Below, one piece after another: positions 44,131-53,303 of a stretch of DNA of 64,000 nt. The position numbers and the translations under genes are program-made. Below the pieces are notes generated by a model that searched no databases, was not told the DNA's origin, and saw only the letters and a program-made list of their open reading frames with translations. The DNA lies in the NCBI RefSeq assembly GCF_016316925.1, contig NZ_JAEEGB010000006.1, forward strand, positions 186,001-250,000, given 5' to 3'. Numbering within the stretch: the stretch's first letter is position 1; each line of letters opens with the position of its first letter. The DNA comes from Clostridium aciditolerans (GTDB lineage: Bacteria > Bacillota > Clostridia > Clostridiales > Clostridiaceae).

Positions 44131-45651
44131 CTATTTCCCTCCTAGTGACCCATCCCAGGAATCTACTTTAGTATTCTTCATTTCATCTTCATCAAACCAT
44201 CTAGTAGTTACTGCCTTAGTTTCTGTATAAAATCTTATTCCATCTTTACCTAAACAATGCAAATCGCCAATAAAGGAATTTTTATGACCTGTAAATGGAA
44301 ACATTGTTACTGGAACTGGAATTCCTACATTTATTCCTACCATACCACCATGGGTTCTTCTAGCAAATTCGCGACTATAGTATCCACTTTGCGTAAACAC
44401 TACTGACCCATTTGCAAATGGATTGTTATTCATAACTTTTAGTCCTTCTTCAAAATTCTTAACTCTCTTTATACATAATACTGGTCCAAATATCTCACTA
44501 TCCCCTACTGTCATCTCTGGAGTTACATGATCAAGTATTGTAGGCCCAAGATAAAAACCCTTTTCATATCCTTCTACGGTAGTATTACGACCATCTAATA
44601 CAAGTTTTGCTCCTTGCTCTAATCCTTTTTCTATCCATTTTAACACAAAGTTTCTGTGTTCTTCTGTTACTACAGGACCAAGTTGAGATTTTTCATCATA
44701 TGAAGGACCTACTTTAAGTTCCTTTGCATATTGTACAATAAGTTCTACTAGCTTATCCGCTATACTTTCATGAGCTACTACCACTGGAAGAGCCATGCAT
44801 CTTTCTCCTGCACATCCAAAAGAAGAGTTTATAATGCCGCGAGCTGTTCTTTCTAATGCTGCATCCTCTAATACAAGTCCATGATTTTTTGCTTCACATA
44901 ACGCTTGCACTCTCTTGCCGTTAGCTGCTGCTGTTGCATATATATGCAAGCCAACAGAAGTTGATCCAACAAAGGTTATGCCCTTTATATCAGGATGTTT
45001 TAAGAATATCTCAGCTTCTTTTCTACTGCAGGTAACTATATTTAAAACACCATCTGGAAGACCAGCTTCTTTCCAAAGTTCTGCACATCTTAAAGCAGTC
45101 ATAGGTGTCATTGAGGATGCTTTTATAACAATAGTATTTCCTGCTGCTATACAAAGAGGAGCCATCCATCCCATTGGCACCATACCTGGAAAATTAAATG
45201 GAGCTATACCTGCAAAAACGCCTAAAGGTTCACGATATAGAACAGTATCGTATCCTGTAGAGGTATCCATAAGTGATTCCCCCATCATTAATGTAGGAGC
45301 ACCACATGCAAATTCTACACACTCCTTAATTTTCATTATGTCTCCTTTTGATTCTTCCAACACTTTTCCGTGCTCTGTTGCTACCATCCTAGTGAGCTCT
45401 TCAGCATGCTCATCTATAAGCTCTCTAAATTTGTATAATACTTGTACTCTTTTCATTACAGGTTGTTGAGACCAAGAAGGAAATGCATCGTTTGCTGCCT
45501 TTATTGCAAAGTTAACATCCTCTTCTGTACAGCAAGGTGCCTGCGCTAATACTTCTCCTGTACTTGGATTAAATACATTCATATATTTATCTGTTTTTGA
45601 TTTATGAAATTTTCCATTAACAAAAAACCCTAATTTTTTTACTTCGCTCAT
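44131..45651 (-). CDS. mmsA: CoA-acylating methylmalonate/malonate-semialdehyde dehydrogenase
   Basis: This 506-residue aldehyde dehydrogenase has the NAD-binding FVGSTSVGLHIY loop (about 240), the catalytic Cys in SSFGCAGERCMAL (about 295) and the MmsA-type ending (PFTGHKNSFIGDLHCLGKDGIRFYTETKAVTTRWF), which separates it from ordinary ALDHs; the family converts (methyl)malonate semialdehyde to propionyl- or acetyl-CoA. With the class III aminotransferase and PucR regulator behind it, malonate semialdehyde from beta-alanine is the likely substrate. Confidence 0.92.
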   Translation of the reverse strand: MSEVKKLGFFVNGKFHKSKTDKYMNVFNPSTGEVLAQAPCCTEEDVNFAIKAANDAFPSWSQQPVMKRVQVLYKFRELIDEHAEELTRMVATEHGKVLEESKGDIMKIKECVEFACGAPTLMMGESLMDTSTGYDTVLYREPLGVFAGIAPFNFPGMVPMGWMAPLCIAAGNTIVIKASSMTPMTALRCAELWKEAGLPDGVLNIVTCSRKEAEIFLKHPDIKGITFVGSTSVGLHIYATAAANGKRVQALCEAKNHGLVLEDAALERTARGIINSSFGCAGERCMALPVVVAHESIADKLVELIVQYAKELKVGPSYDEKSQLGPVVTEEHRNFVLKWIEKGLEQGAKLVLDGRNTTVEGYEKGFYLGPTILDHVTPEMTVGDSEIFGPVLCIKRVKNFEEGLKVMNNNPFANGSVVFTQSGYYSREFARRTHGGMVGINVGIPVPVTMFPFTGHKNSFIGDLHCLGKDGIRFYTETKAVTTRWFDEDEMKNTKVDSWDGSLGGK

Positions 45652-45698
45652 AGTAACCCCCCTAAATTTGCTTACACAATAATATAATTACTTTAATA

Positions 45699-46910
45699 TT
45701 AAAAGTCATTCATCTGTTTTATTAGATATCCAAGATAAAATTCTACTCTTACCTTTATATCCGTTAGGTCCTGTTTCAATATTTCTTGTATTTTATTGAT
45801 TTTATATATCAATGTATTTCTATGCATGTAAAGCCTTTGTGCTGTTTGTACGTAATGTCCATTTTCTTGAAGGAATATATAAAATATCTTGGTGAAATCT
45901 GTACCATTTTGTGCATCATATTGTTCTAATCTTCCAATTGTAGCGTCGTAATACTCCTTTAAACTGCTTATATTTTCTATTTCAGTAAGCAGCTTATATG
46001 CTCCTATATTTGAATAGTACATGGTTTCACCCATATGTTCTTCTGACTTTATTGCTTTTAAAGCTTTCTCTGCTTCTATATAACTCTTTTTTATTCCCGA
46101 AAACTCTGTATAAGCATTACCAATCCCTATACTTATACCGACATCAGGAAAACCATTTTTAATGCTTTCTCTAATAATCTGAGAAATATCCTTTAAATTA
46201 GTAAACTTATCTTTTTCATTAATTATAAGCAAGACAATAGAGTCATTTTGTAAAAAACTTATAGCTCTATATCTAGGATCCCAAACTGCATTGTTTACCG
46301 TTCTTAGCAAGCAGTTCTTGACATGAACTATGTTTTGCTCATCTTCAATATTTTTAAAGGATAGATATTTTTCAAGTTTATTCGTTTTTACAATAATTAT
46401 TCTAAATGAATTTAGATAGCTGTAACCATAGGCTGAAATCTTTTCTATAAAATCTTCATAAATAATCTTGTTATTAAATATAATATTCTTTAATAAATCC
46501 TGACAGGCAATCTCCTCCAACTGTCTTTTTATTATATCTCCACATATAATTCTAGTTATTTCAGCTAAACTAATTTCCCAAGGAATTTCAAATACTGGAA
46601 AATCATTTTTATCTGCAAGTTTCTTTACTTCATTAGGAATCTCTGCAAGATATCTACCAGTATTTACAATAAGCCCTGATGCCTTTTTTTCAATTAGTCC
46701 TTCTATCATTTCAATTAAACCTAATGTATTGTTTAAAATTCCTATGCCTGTAAGCATTATTAAATCATCATTTTTTACGTATTTTATAAGATCTGGAGTT
46801 TCTAAAGCATGAACCCAAGTTACTATTTTAGAAACTCCCTTATTTCCACCTACTAGCTTTAAATCCTTTAATTCAGGCAAGTTTATTAACTGATCAATTC
46901 TAACCCCCAT
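45699..46910 (-). CDS. PucR-family regulator
   Basis: This 403-residue regulator has an N-terminal PucR domain (MGVRIDQLINLPELKDLKLV onward, about 1-125), a central GGDEF-like region (VGISIGIGNAYTEFSGIKKS) and a C-terminal HTH_30 (YVQTAQRLYMHRNTLIYKIN). Such proteins sense purine, amino acid or amine degradation substrates. It lies between the dehydrogenase and aminotransferase genes on the same strand, so control of this catabolic cluster is expected. Confidence 0.92.
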   Translation of the reverse strand: MGVRIDQLINLPELKDLKLVGGNKGVSKIVTWVHALETPDLIKYVKNDDLIMLTGIGILNNTLGLIEMIEGLIEKKASGLIVNTGRYLAEIPNEVKKLADKNDFPVFEIPWEISLAEITRIICGDIIKRQLEEIACQDLLKNIIFNNKIIYEDFIEKISAYGYSYLNSFRIIIVKTNKLEKYLSFKNIEDEQNIVHVKNCLLRTVNNAVWDPRYRAISFLQNDSIVLLIINEKDKFTNLKDISQIIRESIKNGFPDVGISIGIGNAYTEFSGIKKSYIEAEKALKAIKSEEHMGETMYYSNIGAYKLLTEIENISSLKEYYDATIGRLEQYDAQNGTDFTKIFYIFLQENGHYVQTAQRLYMHRNTLIYKINKIQEILKQDLTDIKVRVEFYLGYLIKQMNDF

Positions 46911-47036
46911 AATTCAACCTCTCTATATATACAATATTTTAAAATATAATCAATACACTATTATATTTGATTATATCTCAAATTATTTGTAATTAAAATT
47001 CAGTTTTGTTTAATTATGGGTGTGCAGCGCAAATTA

Positions 47037-48380
47037 TTATTCTACATAGCCATCAGCAATGTCTAAAGCTTTATCTATTGCGATAAACGCCTTTTTCATT
47101 TCTTCTTCGTTGATTATACAAGGTGGTACAATGAAGATATAGTTCCATCTAATATACATATAAATACCATCATCCATCAATGATTTTTTCACCTTATCCA
47201 TTACTTCTCCACTTCCATTCCATGGAACAATAGGTTCTTTAGTATTTCGATTCTTAACAAGTTCTATACAACCAAATAGACCTATATTTCTCACATTACC
47301 TATGCATTTATGCTTCTTTATCTGTTCTTCTAAAAGCTCTGTCATTAAAGTGCCTTGTAATTTTGCATTTTCAATTATTTTTTCTTCTTTATAGGCCTTT
47401 ATGGTTGCAACAGCTGCCGCACAGGCTACAGGATGACCACTATATGTGAGACCACAGAAAAGATTTTTATCATAAATAGCTTTTGTAACTTCATCAGATA
47501 AACCTACAGCCCCTAATGGTATATAACCAGAATTTATACCTTTTGCCATAGTCATTATATCAGGAAGCACTTCAAAGTTATCAATACCAAACCATTCTCC
47601 AGTTCTGCCAAAGCCACTCATAACTTCGTCAACAATAAGAAGTATCTTATATTTATCACATAATGCTCTAAGTTCAGTAAAGTATTCTTTTGGAGGAATA
47701 AAAATTCCATTAGATCCAGTTACAGCTTCTATAATTATTGCTGCTACAGTATCAGGATTTTCATACATAATTGTTTCTTCAATATGCTTTACACATTCCA
47801 TGTTGCATTTACCATGTTCTTTGCCAAAAGTACATCTATAACAGTATGGATCAAATACTCTAACAACACCAGGCATCGCAGGTTCAACTGGCGGCCTTCT
47901 AGGATCTCCTGTCATTGCTATTGCTCCATAAGTAGAGCCATGATATGAACGATAGCGTGAAATAATCTTCCATTTTCCCGTTGCCATTCTTGCTATCTTA
48001 ATCGCATTCTCATTTGCATCAGATCCTCCGTTAGTAAAAAAGAAGTGATTTATGCCTTTAGGTGTAACCTCACTTAATAACTTAGCAAGTGAACTACGAG
48101 ATTCTGTAGCAAAACTTGGAACAACGTAGCAAAGCTTTTCTGCCTGTTCCTTTATGGCTTGAACAACCTTTGGATGTTGATGACCAATATTTTGATTTAC
48201 TAGCTGAGCGGCCATGTCCAAATATTCTTTTCCTTTGTCATCCTTAAAATAGCATCCTTTTGCTTCATTAACTACTAAAGGGTTGAGCTTAGATTGTACC
48301 GACCAAGAATGAATTACATGATTTCTATCATTTTCATATACATCATTCGTATTCACCTTATCACAAATATTAGTATTCAT
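47037..48380 (-). CDS. Class III omega-amino acid:pyruvate aminotransferase
   Basis: This 447-residue PLP enzyme has GGSDANENAIKIAR (about 115), IIDEVMSGFGRTGEWF (PLP Asp, about 253), and the Schiff-base Lys in MAKGINSGYIPLGA (about 277). A Cys-rich insert CYRC-x8-C-x3-C near residue 180 (FDPYCYRCTFGKEHGKCNME) is present as in some taurine/beta-alanine transaminases and could bind metal. Likely converts beta-alanine or a related omega-amino acid to its semialdehyde, feeding MmsA. Ribosome site CGAGGTG precedes the ATG. Confidence 0.88.
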   Translation of the reverse strand: MNTNICDKVNTNDVYENDRNHVIHSWSVQSKLNPLVVNEAKGCYFKDDKGKEYLDMAAQLVNQNIGHQHPKVVQAIKEQAEKLCYVVPSFATESRSSLAKLLSEVTPKGINHFFFTNGGSDANENAIKIARMATGKWKIISRYRSYHGSTYGAIAMTGDPRRPPVEPAMPGVVRVFDPYCYRCTFGKEHGKCNMECVKHIEETIMYENPDTVAAIIIEAVTGSNGIFIPPKEYFTELRALCDKYKILLIVDEVMSGFGRTGEWFGIDNFEVLPDIMTMAKGINSGYIPLGAVGLSDEVTKAIYDKNLFCGLTYSGHPVACAAAVATIKAYKEEKIIENAKLQGTLMTELLEEQIKKHKCIGNVRNIGLFGCIELVKNRNTKEPIVPWNGSGEVMDKVKKSLMDDGIYMYIRWNYIFIVPPCIINEEEMKKAFIAIDKALDIADGYVE

Positions 48381-48501
48381 TATTCCTATACACCTCGCTT
48401 TTCTAGATTATAAACCACTTATTTATTTGAATTCCCTTGCTTTATGATATTATGATAGCATCTATAAAAAGCTATGTATATGTACCAAGTGTACAAGTAT
48501 T

Positions 48502-48518
48502 TTCGTATTTTTTACGAA
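48502..48518. promoter_or_regulatory. Candidate operator TTCGTA-N5-TACGAA
   Basis: Perfect inverted repeat TTCGTA (48502-48507) and TACGAA (48513-48518) about 120 bases upstream of the aminotransferase gene. TGTACCAAGTGTACA, a second palindromic stretch, lies at 48481-48495. Possible PucR or other regulator sites. The remaining part of 48381-48700 is A+T rich without an ORF. Confidence 0.45.
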
Positions 48519-48630
48519 TAATTTAATATTATTTAATTAATTATATCGATTCATATTAAAAGTGTTAAAATTATCACAATCATCAGTCACATATTGTCAA
48601 TATTTCGTATGTTTATCTATAGTAAAATAG

Positions 48631-48671
48631 AAGTAGTGTGCCTTTACTTTTACAAAGACCGCACACTACTT
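48631..48671 (-). terminator. Hairpin downstream of the T-box ORF
   Basis: AAGTAGTGTGC (48631-48641) pairs perfectly with GCACACTACTT (48661-48671), 19-base loop; located just past the short ORF's stop. Confidence 0.6.
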
Positions 48672-48700
48672 TTGTAAAATAGCACCTATTTTCTTGTATT

Positions 48701-48832
48701 TTAATTTAATATTTTACCTAAATCCGTTAAATTTTCTCCAAATTCATTATCTCTATTTATCTTTAGAAATATGGGAAAGGCTTTATTAGAATTCTTATAT
48801 CTATTAAAGCTTTTTTCAGATATATTTAGCAT
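48701..48832 (-). pseudogene. 43-codon ORF behind the T-box, possible trpE remnant
   Basis: The strongest ribosome site in the region, CAGGAGGG (about 48837-48844), stands six bases before ATG 48832. The product is MLNISEKSFNRYKNSN... ending TDLGKILN, 43 residues. The start NISEKSFNRYK...FPIFLKINRD resembles the N-terminus of anthranilate synthase component I (TrpE), after which the reading frame stops; typical TrpE has about 450-500 residues. It could also be a small functional protein. A terminator hairpin follows. The T-box in front fits an amino acid gene that has been lost. Confidence 0.5.
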
Positions 48833-48886
48833 TTATAACCCTCCTGTTTTTGTTTAATATTTGTTATCAGCACTTTACTTAAATAC

Positions 48887-49236
48887 AAAAAAGGCCACTC
48901 CATCCACATAATGAGACGAAATGACCGCGGTGCCACCCAAATTAGTTTATACTTATAGTGTATTTTTAGAAATAAAAAACACCTCATCCACAAAGGACGA
49001 AATGCCAAATTTCGTTATACCACCTAAGTATAAAACTATCTCTTACAGGTACAGATTTACTCGATACCCTGTCTTTTTAACGGTAGACTACCGGCTGCTG
49101 CTACTATCATTTCGCATCACACCTCCAAGACCCATTCAATACAGGCTGCAGTGTTTGGCTCACACCATTCCAAACTCGCTTAAACTAAACTCCTCTATCT
49201 ACTATTTCTTGTCATCGGTTTTAAATTGATAACTTA
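48887..49236 (-). ncRNA. T-box leader with two antiterminator/terminator modules
   Basis: On the minus strand a promoter is followed by a Stem I-like region (about 49210-49085) with GGTGTGAG and AGTAG elements. A first T-box sequence TTAGGTGGTATAACGAA (49027-49011) precedes terminator 1 (48974-49004, CATTTCGTCC/GGATGAGGTG then TTTTTT). After only about 35 bases a second T-box GGGTGGCACCGCGG (48938-48925) precedes terminator 2 (GGTCATTTCGTC/GGATGGAGTGGCC, TTTTTT). No second Stem I fits between them. The second motif's TGGC would pair with a tRNA of discriminator base G, as in tRNA-Trp. The specifier codon was not assigned. Confidence 0.85.
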
Positions 49237-49242
49237 TTTGGA

Positions 49243-49271
49243 ATTCTATACAATTTTTTATATCTTGTCAA
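49243..49271 (-). promoter_or_regulatory. Promoter of the T-box leader
   Basis: TTGACA (49271-49266), 17 bases, TAGAAT (49248-49243) on the minus strand, immediately after the AgrC-like gene stop. Confidence 0.8.
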
Positions 49272-49279
49272 CATTAACT

Positions 49280-50641
49280 TTATTCAATCTTAAGCATAAG
49301 GTTAATAATAAACTTGTTTTTTTCTTCTACTATATCAACTATTCCATTGTATTTTCTCACCACAGCCTCTATATTAGAAATTCCCATGCCATGATTAAGC
49401 TTATCAGATTTTGTACTTATAATTTTATTTTTAACATAAGAAAGCTTGTTTGTAGTAGTATTTGAGACTTCAATTATCATGTACATATCTTTGATATAAG
49501 ATTTTATCCATATTGTCTTAAAGATATTGCTATCTGTAATTCTCATGCAAGCCTCTATTGCATTATCTAAGGTATTACTTAAAATAGTACATAAGTCCAT
49601 AGGTTCCAACAAGGTTTCTTTAGGTATCATAAAATCACATACAAAATCTATTTCCTGTTTTTTTGCTATATTATATTTTTCGTTTATAACTGCATCAGAT
49701 ATAGGATTGCCTGTTTTTATTTTAAGGTCAAGTTTATTTATGGTTTGACTAATGTTATCTAAATAATTCTTTATCTCTTTAATATTGTTAACACATGCCA
49801 AAGTTCTTAAACAAGCAAGATGGTTATTCATATCATGCATTATTCCTCTTATTCCATTATAAAGTGTTTCAATGCTTTTACTATGTTTAAGCTGCTGTTC
49901 CATAAGCATATTTTTTTGTTTTTCCTGTTCTCCTTCAATCATTTTTTTAAATGTGTAAGCCGTAATTACTATTGATATTATTAAAGCGAAACTTAGAAGA
50001 GGCAAAACATAATAAATTTTAGGGAAAATAAATGGTAAATAGTATTGCCTACCATCAATTTTAATACTTTGAATAATATAAAATACAAGTGCTAAACTAT
50101 AACTTGAAAGACAAGGAATAAGTAAATATAAGCCCTGATATAAATTCACTGTCCTTTCTTTTAGATCTAATAAGTTACAGATTTTTTTTAAGAATACAAA
50201 TAATATTGTAAAACTTATAATATCTCTACTAATGTTATTTATAAAACTTATAATCATGTGTTCATTAAAAGACATATTTAATTTATGTGTAATGCGAAGA
50301 ACTGAGAAATCAAAGGTTAAAAAAGTTATATTAATAAGTAATAATATTGCATTTTCCACAACAACAGCATAAAGCTTAATCAAAAAACTTCCTTTACATA
50401 AAATACATATAATTATTATCCAAATTGCACCATCCATAATTATTTTCAATATCTCAGATGCTGTTGTTAATATAAAAAGATTAGCAACTGTGAATAATAC
50501 TATACTTAAAACAAACTTCCAAGCTTTACTTCTAAATCCTAAAAAGCTTTTATAAAAATAATATTTAACTGCATATAAAAAGGGTAATGTGAAATATGTT
50601 GATGAAAATTCAATAATTTCAGCTATTTGTTGTTTTTCCAT
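49280..50641 (-). CDS. AgrC-like GHKL sensor kinase
   Basis: This 453-residue kinase has six or seven N-terminal membrane segments (about 1-225), then a coiled linker, the His in GIMHDMNNHLACLRT (about 268) and a HATPase_c_5 (NTLDNAIEACM; HGMGISNIEAVV). AgrC-type kinases sense exported peptides or other extracellular signals. It directly follows the LytTR regulator gene (two-base gap) but no agrB or agrD gene is visible nearby, so the signal is unknown. Confidence 0.9.
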   Translation of the reverse strand: MEKQQIAEIIEFSSTYFTLPFLYAVKYYFYKSFLGFRSKAWKFVLSIVLFTVANLFILTTASEILKIIMDGAIWIIIICILCKGSFLIKLYAVVVENAILLLINITFLTFDFSVLRITHKLNMSFNEHMIISFINNISRDIISFTILFVFLKKICNLLDLKERTVNLYQGLYLLIPCLSSYSLALVFYIIQSIKIDGRQYYLPFIFPKIYYVLPLLSFALIISIVITAYTFKKMIEGEQEKQKNMLMEQQLKHSKSIETLYNGIRGIMHDMNNHLACLRTLACVNNIKEIKNYLDNISQTINKLDLKIKTGNPISDAVINEKYNIAKKQEIDFVCDFMIPKETLLEPMDLCTILSNTLDNAIEACMRITDSNIFKTIWIKSYIKDMYMIIEVSNTTTNKLSYVKNKIISTKSDKLNHGMGISNIEAVVRKYNGIVDIVEEKNKFIINLMLKIE

Positions 50642-50643
50642 AC

Positions 50644-51351
50644 TTATTGTGCCTCATCTTTTAAATAATACATAAATGCCTTTGAGAAATTATTCAATCT
50701 GTATTTAGATATATATATCTTTTCTGAATTCTTTAAGGTTATAAAGGTATTATCAAAGCTCTGAACATAACTTAAATTTACAATATAACTTTTATGGCAT
50801 CTAAAAAAGTGGCTCTCTCGAAGTTCCTGCTCGATATCGGACAACTTATGGTAATATTCAATAATATCATATATAGTATGAACCTTTAGCTTTCTTTGTT
50901 CTGATTCTAAATACATTATATCCTTGAGAAAAATTTTAGTTGAATGGCTAATTGTTTTAGCGACAATAAACTTGTCCTTTTTTTCCAATTGTAATAAAGC
51001 TCTATATAAAATATTCTTAAGCTTTTCCTCATCAATAGGTTTTAAAATATAGTGAAATGCGCTTACATCAAATGCATCAAAAACATAGTCTTTATATCCT
51101 GTTATAAATATAATAATTGACTTTTCATTTACAAGTCTTATTTTTTTTGCAACCTCTATTCCTGTTAGCTTATTCATCTGTATATCCAAAAAATATATAT
51201 CAAAATCTAAAGCTGAGAACATTAATTGTTCACCATTTGTAAATGGCACTATTTTATAATGTTCATTTGTTAACTCTAAAGCTTTGTTAACAATATGTAC
51301 TATTGTTTCTCGTTGTTTATTTTCGTCATCACAAACAGCTACTTTTATCAT
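50644..51351 (-). CDS. LytTR response regulator (AgrA-like)
   Basis: This 235-residue regulator has a receiver (CDDENKQRE, Asp in YFLDIQMNK about 57, TGYKDYV, LKPID) and a LytTR domain (KTIFLKDIMYLESEQRKLKVH; FFRCHKSYIVNLSYV). First gene of the pair, with the kinase behind it. It is transcribed towards the kinase, and the gene upstream (51.4-52.3 kb, same strand) may belong to its regulon; that is a guess. Confidence 0.92.
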   Translation of the reverse strand: MIKVAVCDDENKQRETIVHIVNKALELTNEHYKIVPFTNGEQLMFSALDFDIYFLDIQMNKLTGIEVAKKIRLVNEKSIIIFITGYKDYVFDAFDVSAFHYILKPIDEEKLKNILYRALLQLEKKDKFIVAKTISHSTKIFLKDIMYLESEQRKLKVHTIYDIIEYYHKLSDIEQELRESHFFRCHKSYIVNLSYVQSFDNTFITLKNSEKIYISKYRLNNFSKAFMYYLKDEAQ

Positions 51352-51422
51352 AGAATCACCCCAAAAGTAATTATAACATGTTTTAAGCCTGTGGATAAAC
51401 CTTCCACAGACTATAATGAAAC

Positions 51423-52316
51423 TTAAGCTGTTGCATTAATTTTTTTACCATTATTCTCAGCGCTATTAGCGGAATTATCATTATAATGTTTAAGCTTTTG
51501 TTCAGCTTTTTGTTGTTCTATTACTAATTTATCTTCACTTTCCAAATTACTCTTACTACTTAAATCCTTACTTTTTTTATTTTTAGCAGCAGCATTTTTT
51601 GAAGTATCAGCTTGTACATTATCATTATTTTGATTATTTACTTCCTTTAGTTTGTCATTGATTTTTTCATTAATATTTTCAATATTTTCATCCAACTGAG
51701 CAACACGTTTCTTTTTATTAATAGGATTAATCCCTCTTCCCTCGTCTATCTTTATTTCAAATTTTAGAACTCTTGCTTCACCTGATATTGAAGTTCTTTG
51801 TGATGATAAAGCTTTGGCCTGAGATAAGCTTCCCGAAAGACTTAGCATACTGTCCATTTTATCTTTAGGAATACCTATTTTTTCATCCTCAGTAGAAGTT
51901 TCATTTGATATTTTGTTAGTTTCTTTGCCTTTCTTATCCTTACCTTCATTGCCAAGAGCCTTACGCTGCTCCTCCAATTGAATTTTATTCATCTGCTTAT
52001 CGATTTCTTCAATTTGTTTATCAATATCTTTAAGCTTTTCTTTTACAGATGATAGATTGTCGCCATCTTTCAGAGCTTTCTCCATAATGGCACTTTTACT
52101 ATCCATTAAATTTTCTTTTTGTTTCATTAGGTTTTCTAGAATATTATTCTTCCTTAGACTTGCTTCTAAAGATTTATCCATATTCTTTTTATTTATTCCC
52201 AAATGTTTTTCAGTCTTTTCATTGTTATCAAGAACATTTTTAGTCGAGCTATCATTAGAACGATAGCTTAAATTTACTAGACCTATGTGTTGTTGTGATG
52301 AAAAAGATATACGCAT
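51423..52316 (-). CDS. Charged coiled-coil protein (FlxA-like)
   Basis: This 297-residue protein starts at ATG 52316 (AAAGGAGG eight bases upstream); the longer frame would add 47 residues with no ribosome site. It opens MRISFSSQQHIGLVNLSYRS, then a Lys/Glu-rich region with heptad-like repeats (KEKLKDIDKQIEEIDKQMNK, about 85-110; LDENIENINEKINDKLKEVN, about 205-225) and no signal peptide or membrane segment. A FlxA-like relation is possible. Cytosolic or surface role unknown. Confidence 0.65.
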   Translation of the reverse strand: MRISFSSQQHIGLVNLSYRSNDSSTKNVLDNNEKTEKHLGINKKNMDKSLEASLRKNNILENLMKQKENLMDSKSAIMEKALKDGDNLSSVKEKLKDIDKQIEEIDKQMNKIQLEEQRKALGNEGKDKKGKETNKISNETSTEDEKIGIPKDKMDSMLSLSGSLSQAKALSSQRTSISGEARVLKFEIKIDEGRGINPINKKKRVAQLDENIENINEKINDKLKEVNNQNNDNVQADTSKNAAAKNKKSKDLSSKSNLESEDKLVIEQQKAEQKLKHYNDNSANSAENNGKKINATA

Positions 52317-52520
52317 ATAAACGCCTCCTTTCGCTGTATTTTCAAATTTTGTTACACTTGTTATATCGTCAGATAATATATTAATTGCACTAAATTGCAG
52401 TAACTGGTCGTGAAAATGTAGTGAATGGATAAAATTCATATAATATTTTAAATACATTTACAATGCAGGAATTATTATGTATTATTTAAGTATAATTGTA
52501 AAATAGTGTAGGAGGCTATC

Positions 52521-53255
52521 ATGAAAATTAGAAAAATAGGATTAATATTATTTTTATCAATAATGTTACTTTCAGTTGGATGCTCAAATACTTCTTCTAA
52601 TACAAACAGCAATGCAAATGCTTCTGAAACAAAACATGAAACTAAAGAAATAGATCTTAATGAGGCAGAAAGAGTTAAAACAGAAATTAACATTGGTGCT
52701 GGAAAATTAAATATAAGTGGCGATTCAGATAAATTAATGAAAGCCGAATTTATCTACAATGTTCCTGAATGGAAACCAAATGTTAAATATGGTGTCGATG
52801 GTAAAGTAGGAACCCTTTTACTAGAGCAACCTTCAAACAATAAAAATAATGCTAGTAATGTAAAAAATGATTGGAATATATCTTTAAATAATAACATACC
52901 TATGAATTTAGATATAACATTAGGAAGCTGTACTGGCACACTTGATTTAAATAAACTTAATATAAAAGACTTATCTATAGAAATGGGGGCAGGAAACGTA
53001 AACTTAAATTTATGTGGTAACTATAAAAATTCAGTTACAGCCAATATCACTGGTGGGGTTTGTAATAGCACAATTTATTTACCTAAAAATATAGGTGTAT
53101 GTGTAGAAGTAGACAAGGGAGTAGGTAAAATAAATGCAAATGGATTTTCTGTGAATGGAACCAAATATACAAATGAGGTATACGGTAAATCTCAGGTTAA
53201 CATTAATTTAAAAGTAGAATCAGGAGTTGGAAATATTAATTTAGAACTTAAATAA
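52521..53255 (+). CDS. Toast-rack-type lipoprotein
   Basis: This 244-residue lipoprotein has a signal peptide with lipobox SVGCSN (Cys about 21), a Asn/Ser linker, then a beta-solenoid-like region with repeated INIGAGKLNISG, LDITLGSCTGTLDL, IEMGAGNVNLNL and VESGVGNINLEL. These repeats match toast-rack/DUF2154-type domains, whose role is often envelope stress related. Divergent from the coiled-coil gene. Ends at a bidirectional terminator. Confidence 0.8.
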   Translation: MKIRKIGLILFLSIMLLSVGCSNTSSNTNSNANASETKHETKEIDLNEAERVKTEINIGAGKLNISGDSDKLMKAEFIYNVPEWKPNVKYGVDGKVGTLLLEQPSNNKNNASNVKNDWNISLNNNIPMNLDITLGSCTGTLDLNKLNIKDLSIEMGAGNVNLNLCGNYKNSVTANITGGVCNSTIYLPKNIGVCVEVDKGVGKINANGFSVNGTKYTNEVYGKSQVNINLKVESGVGNINLELK

Positions 53256-53257
53256 TA

Positions 53258-53300
53258 TAAATTAAAGACCGCACTATTCATTGGTACGGTCTTTAATTTA
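53258..53300. terminator. Bidirectional terminator
   Basis: TAAATTAAAGACCG (53258-53271) pairs perfectly with CGGTCTTTAATTTA (53287-53300) between convergent genes. Confidence 0.88.
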
Positions 53301-53303
53301 TGT

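Noticed and set aside
44915-45469. 184-codon open frame on the plus strand
   Set aside because: It lies fully antisense to the aldehyde dehydrogenase gene, has no ribosome site, and reads as a codon-phase shadow of it.
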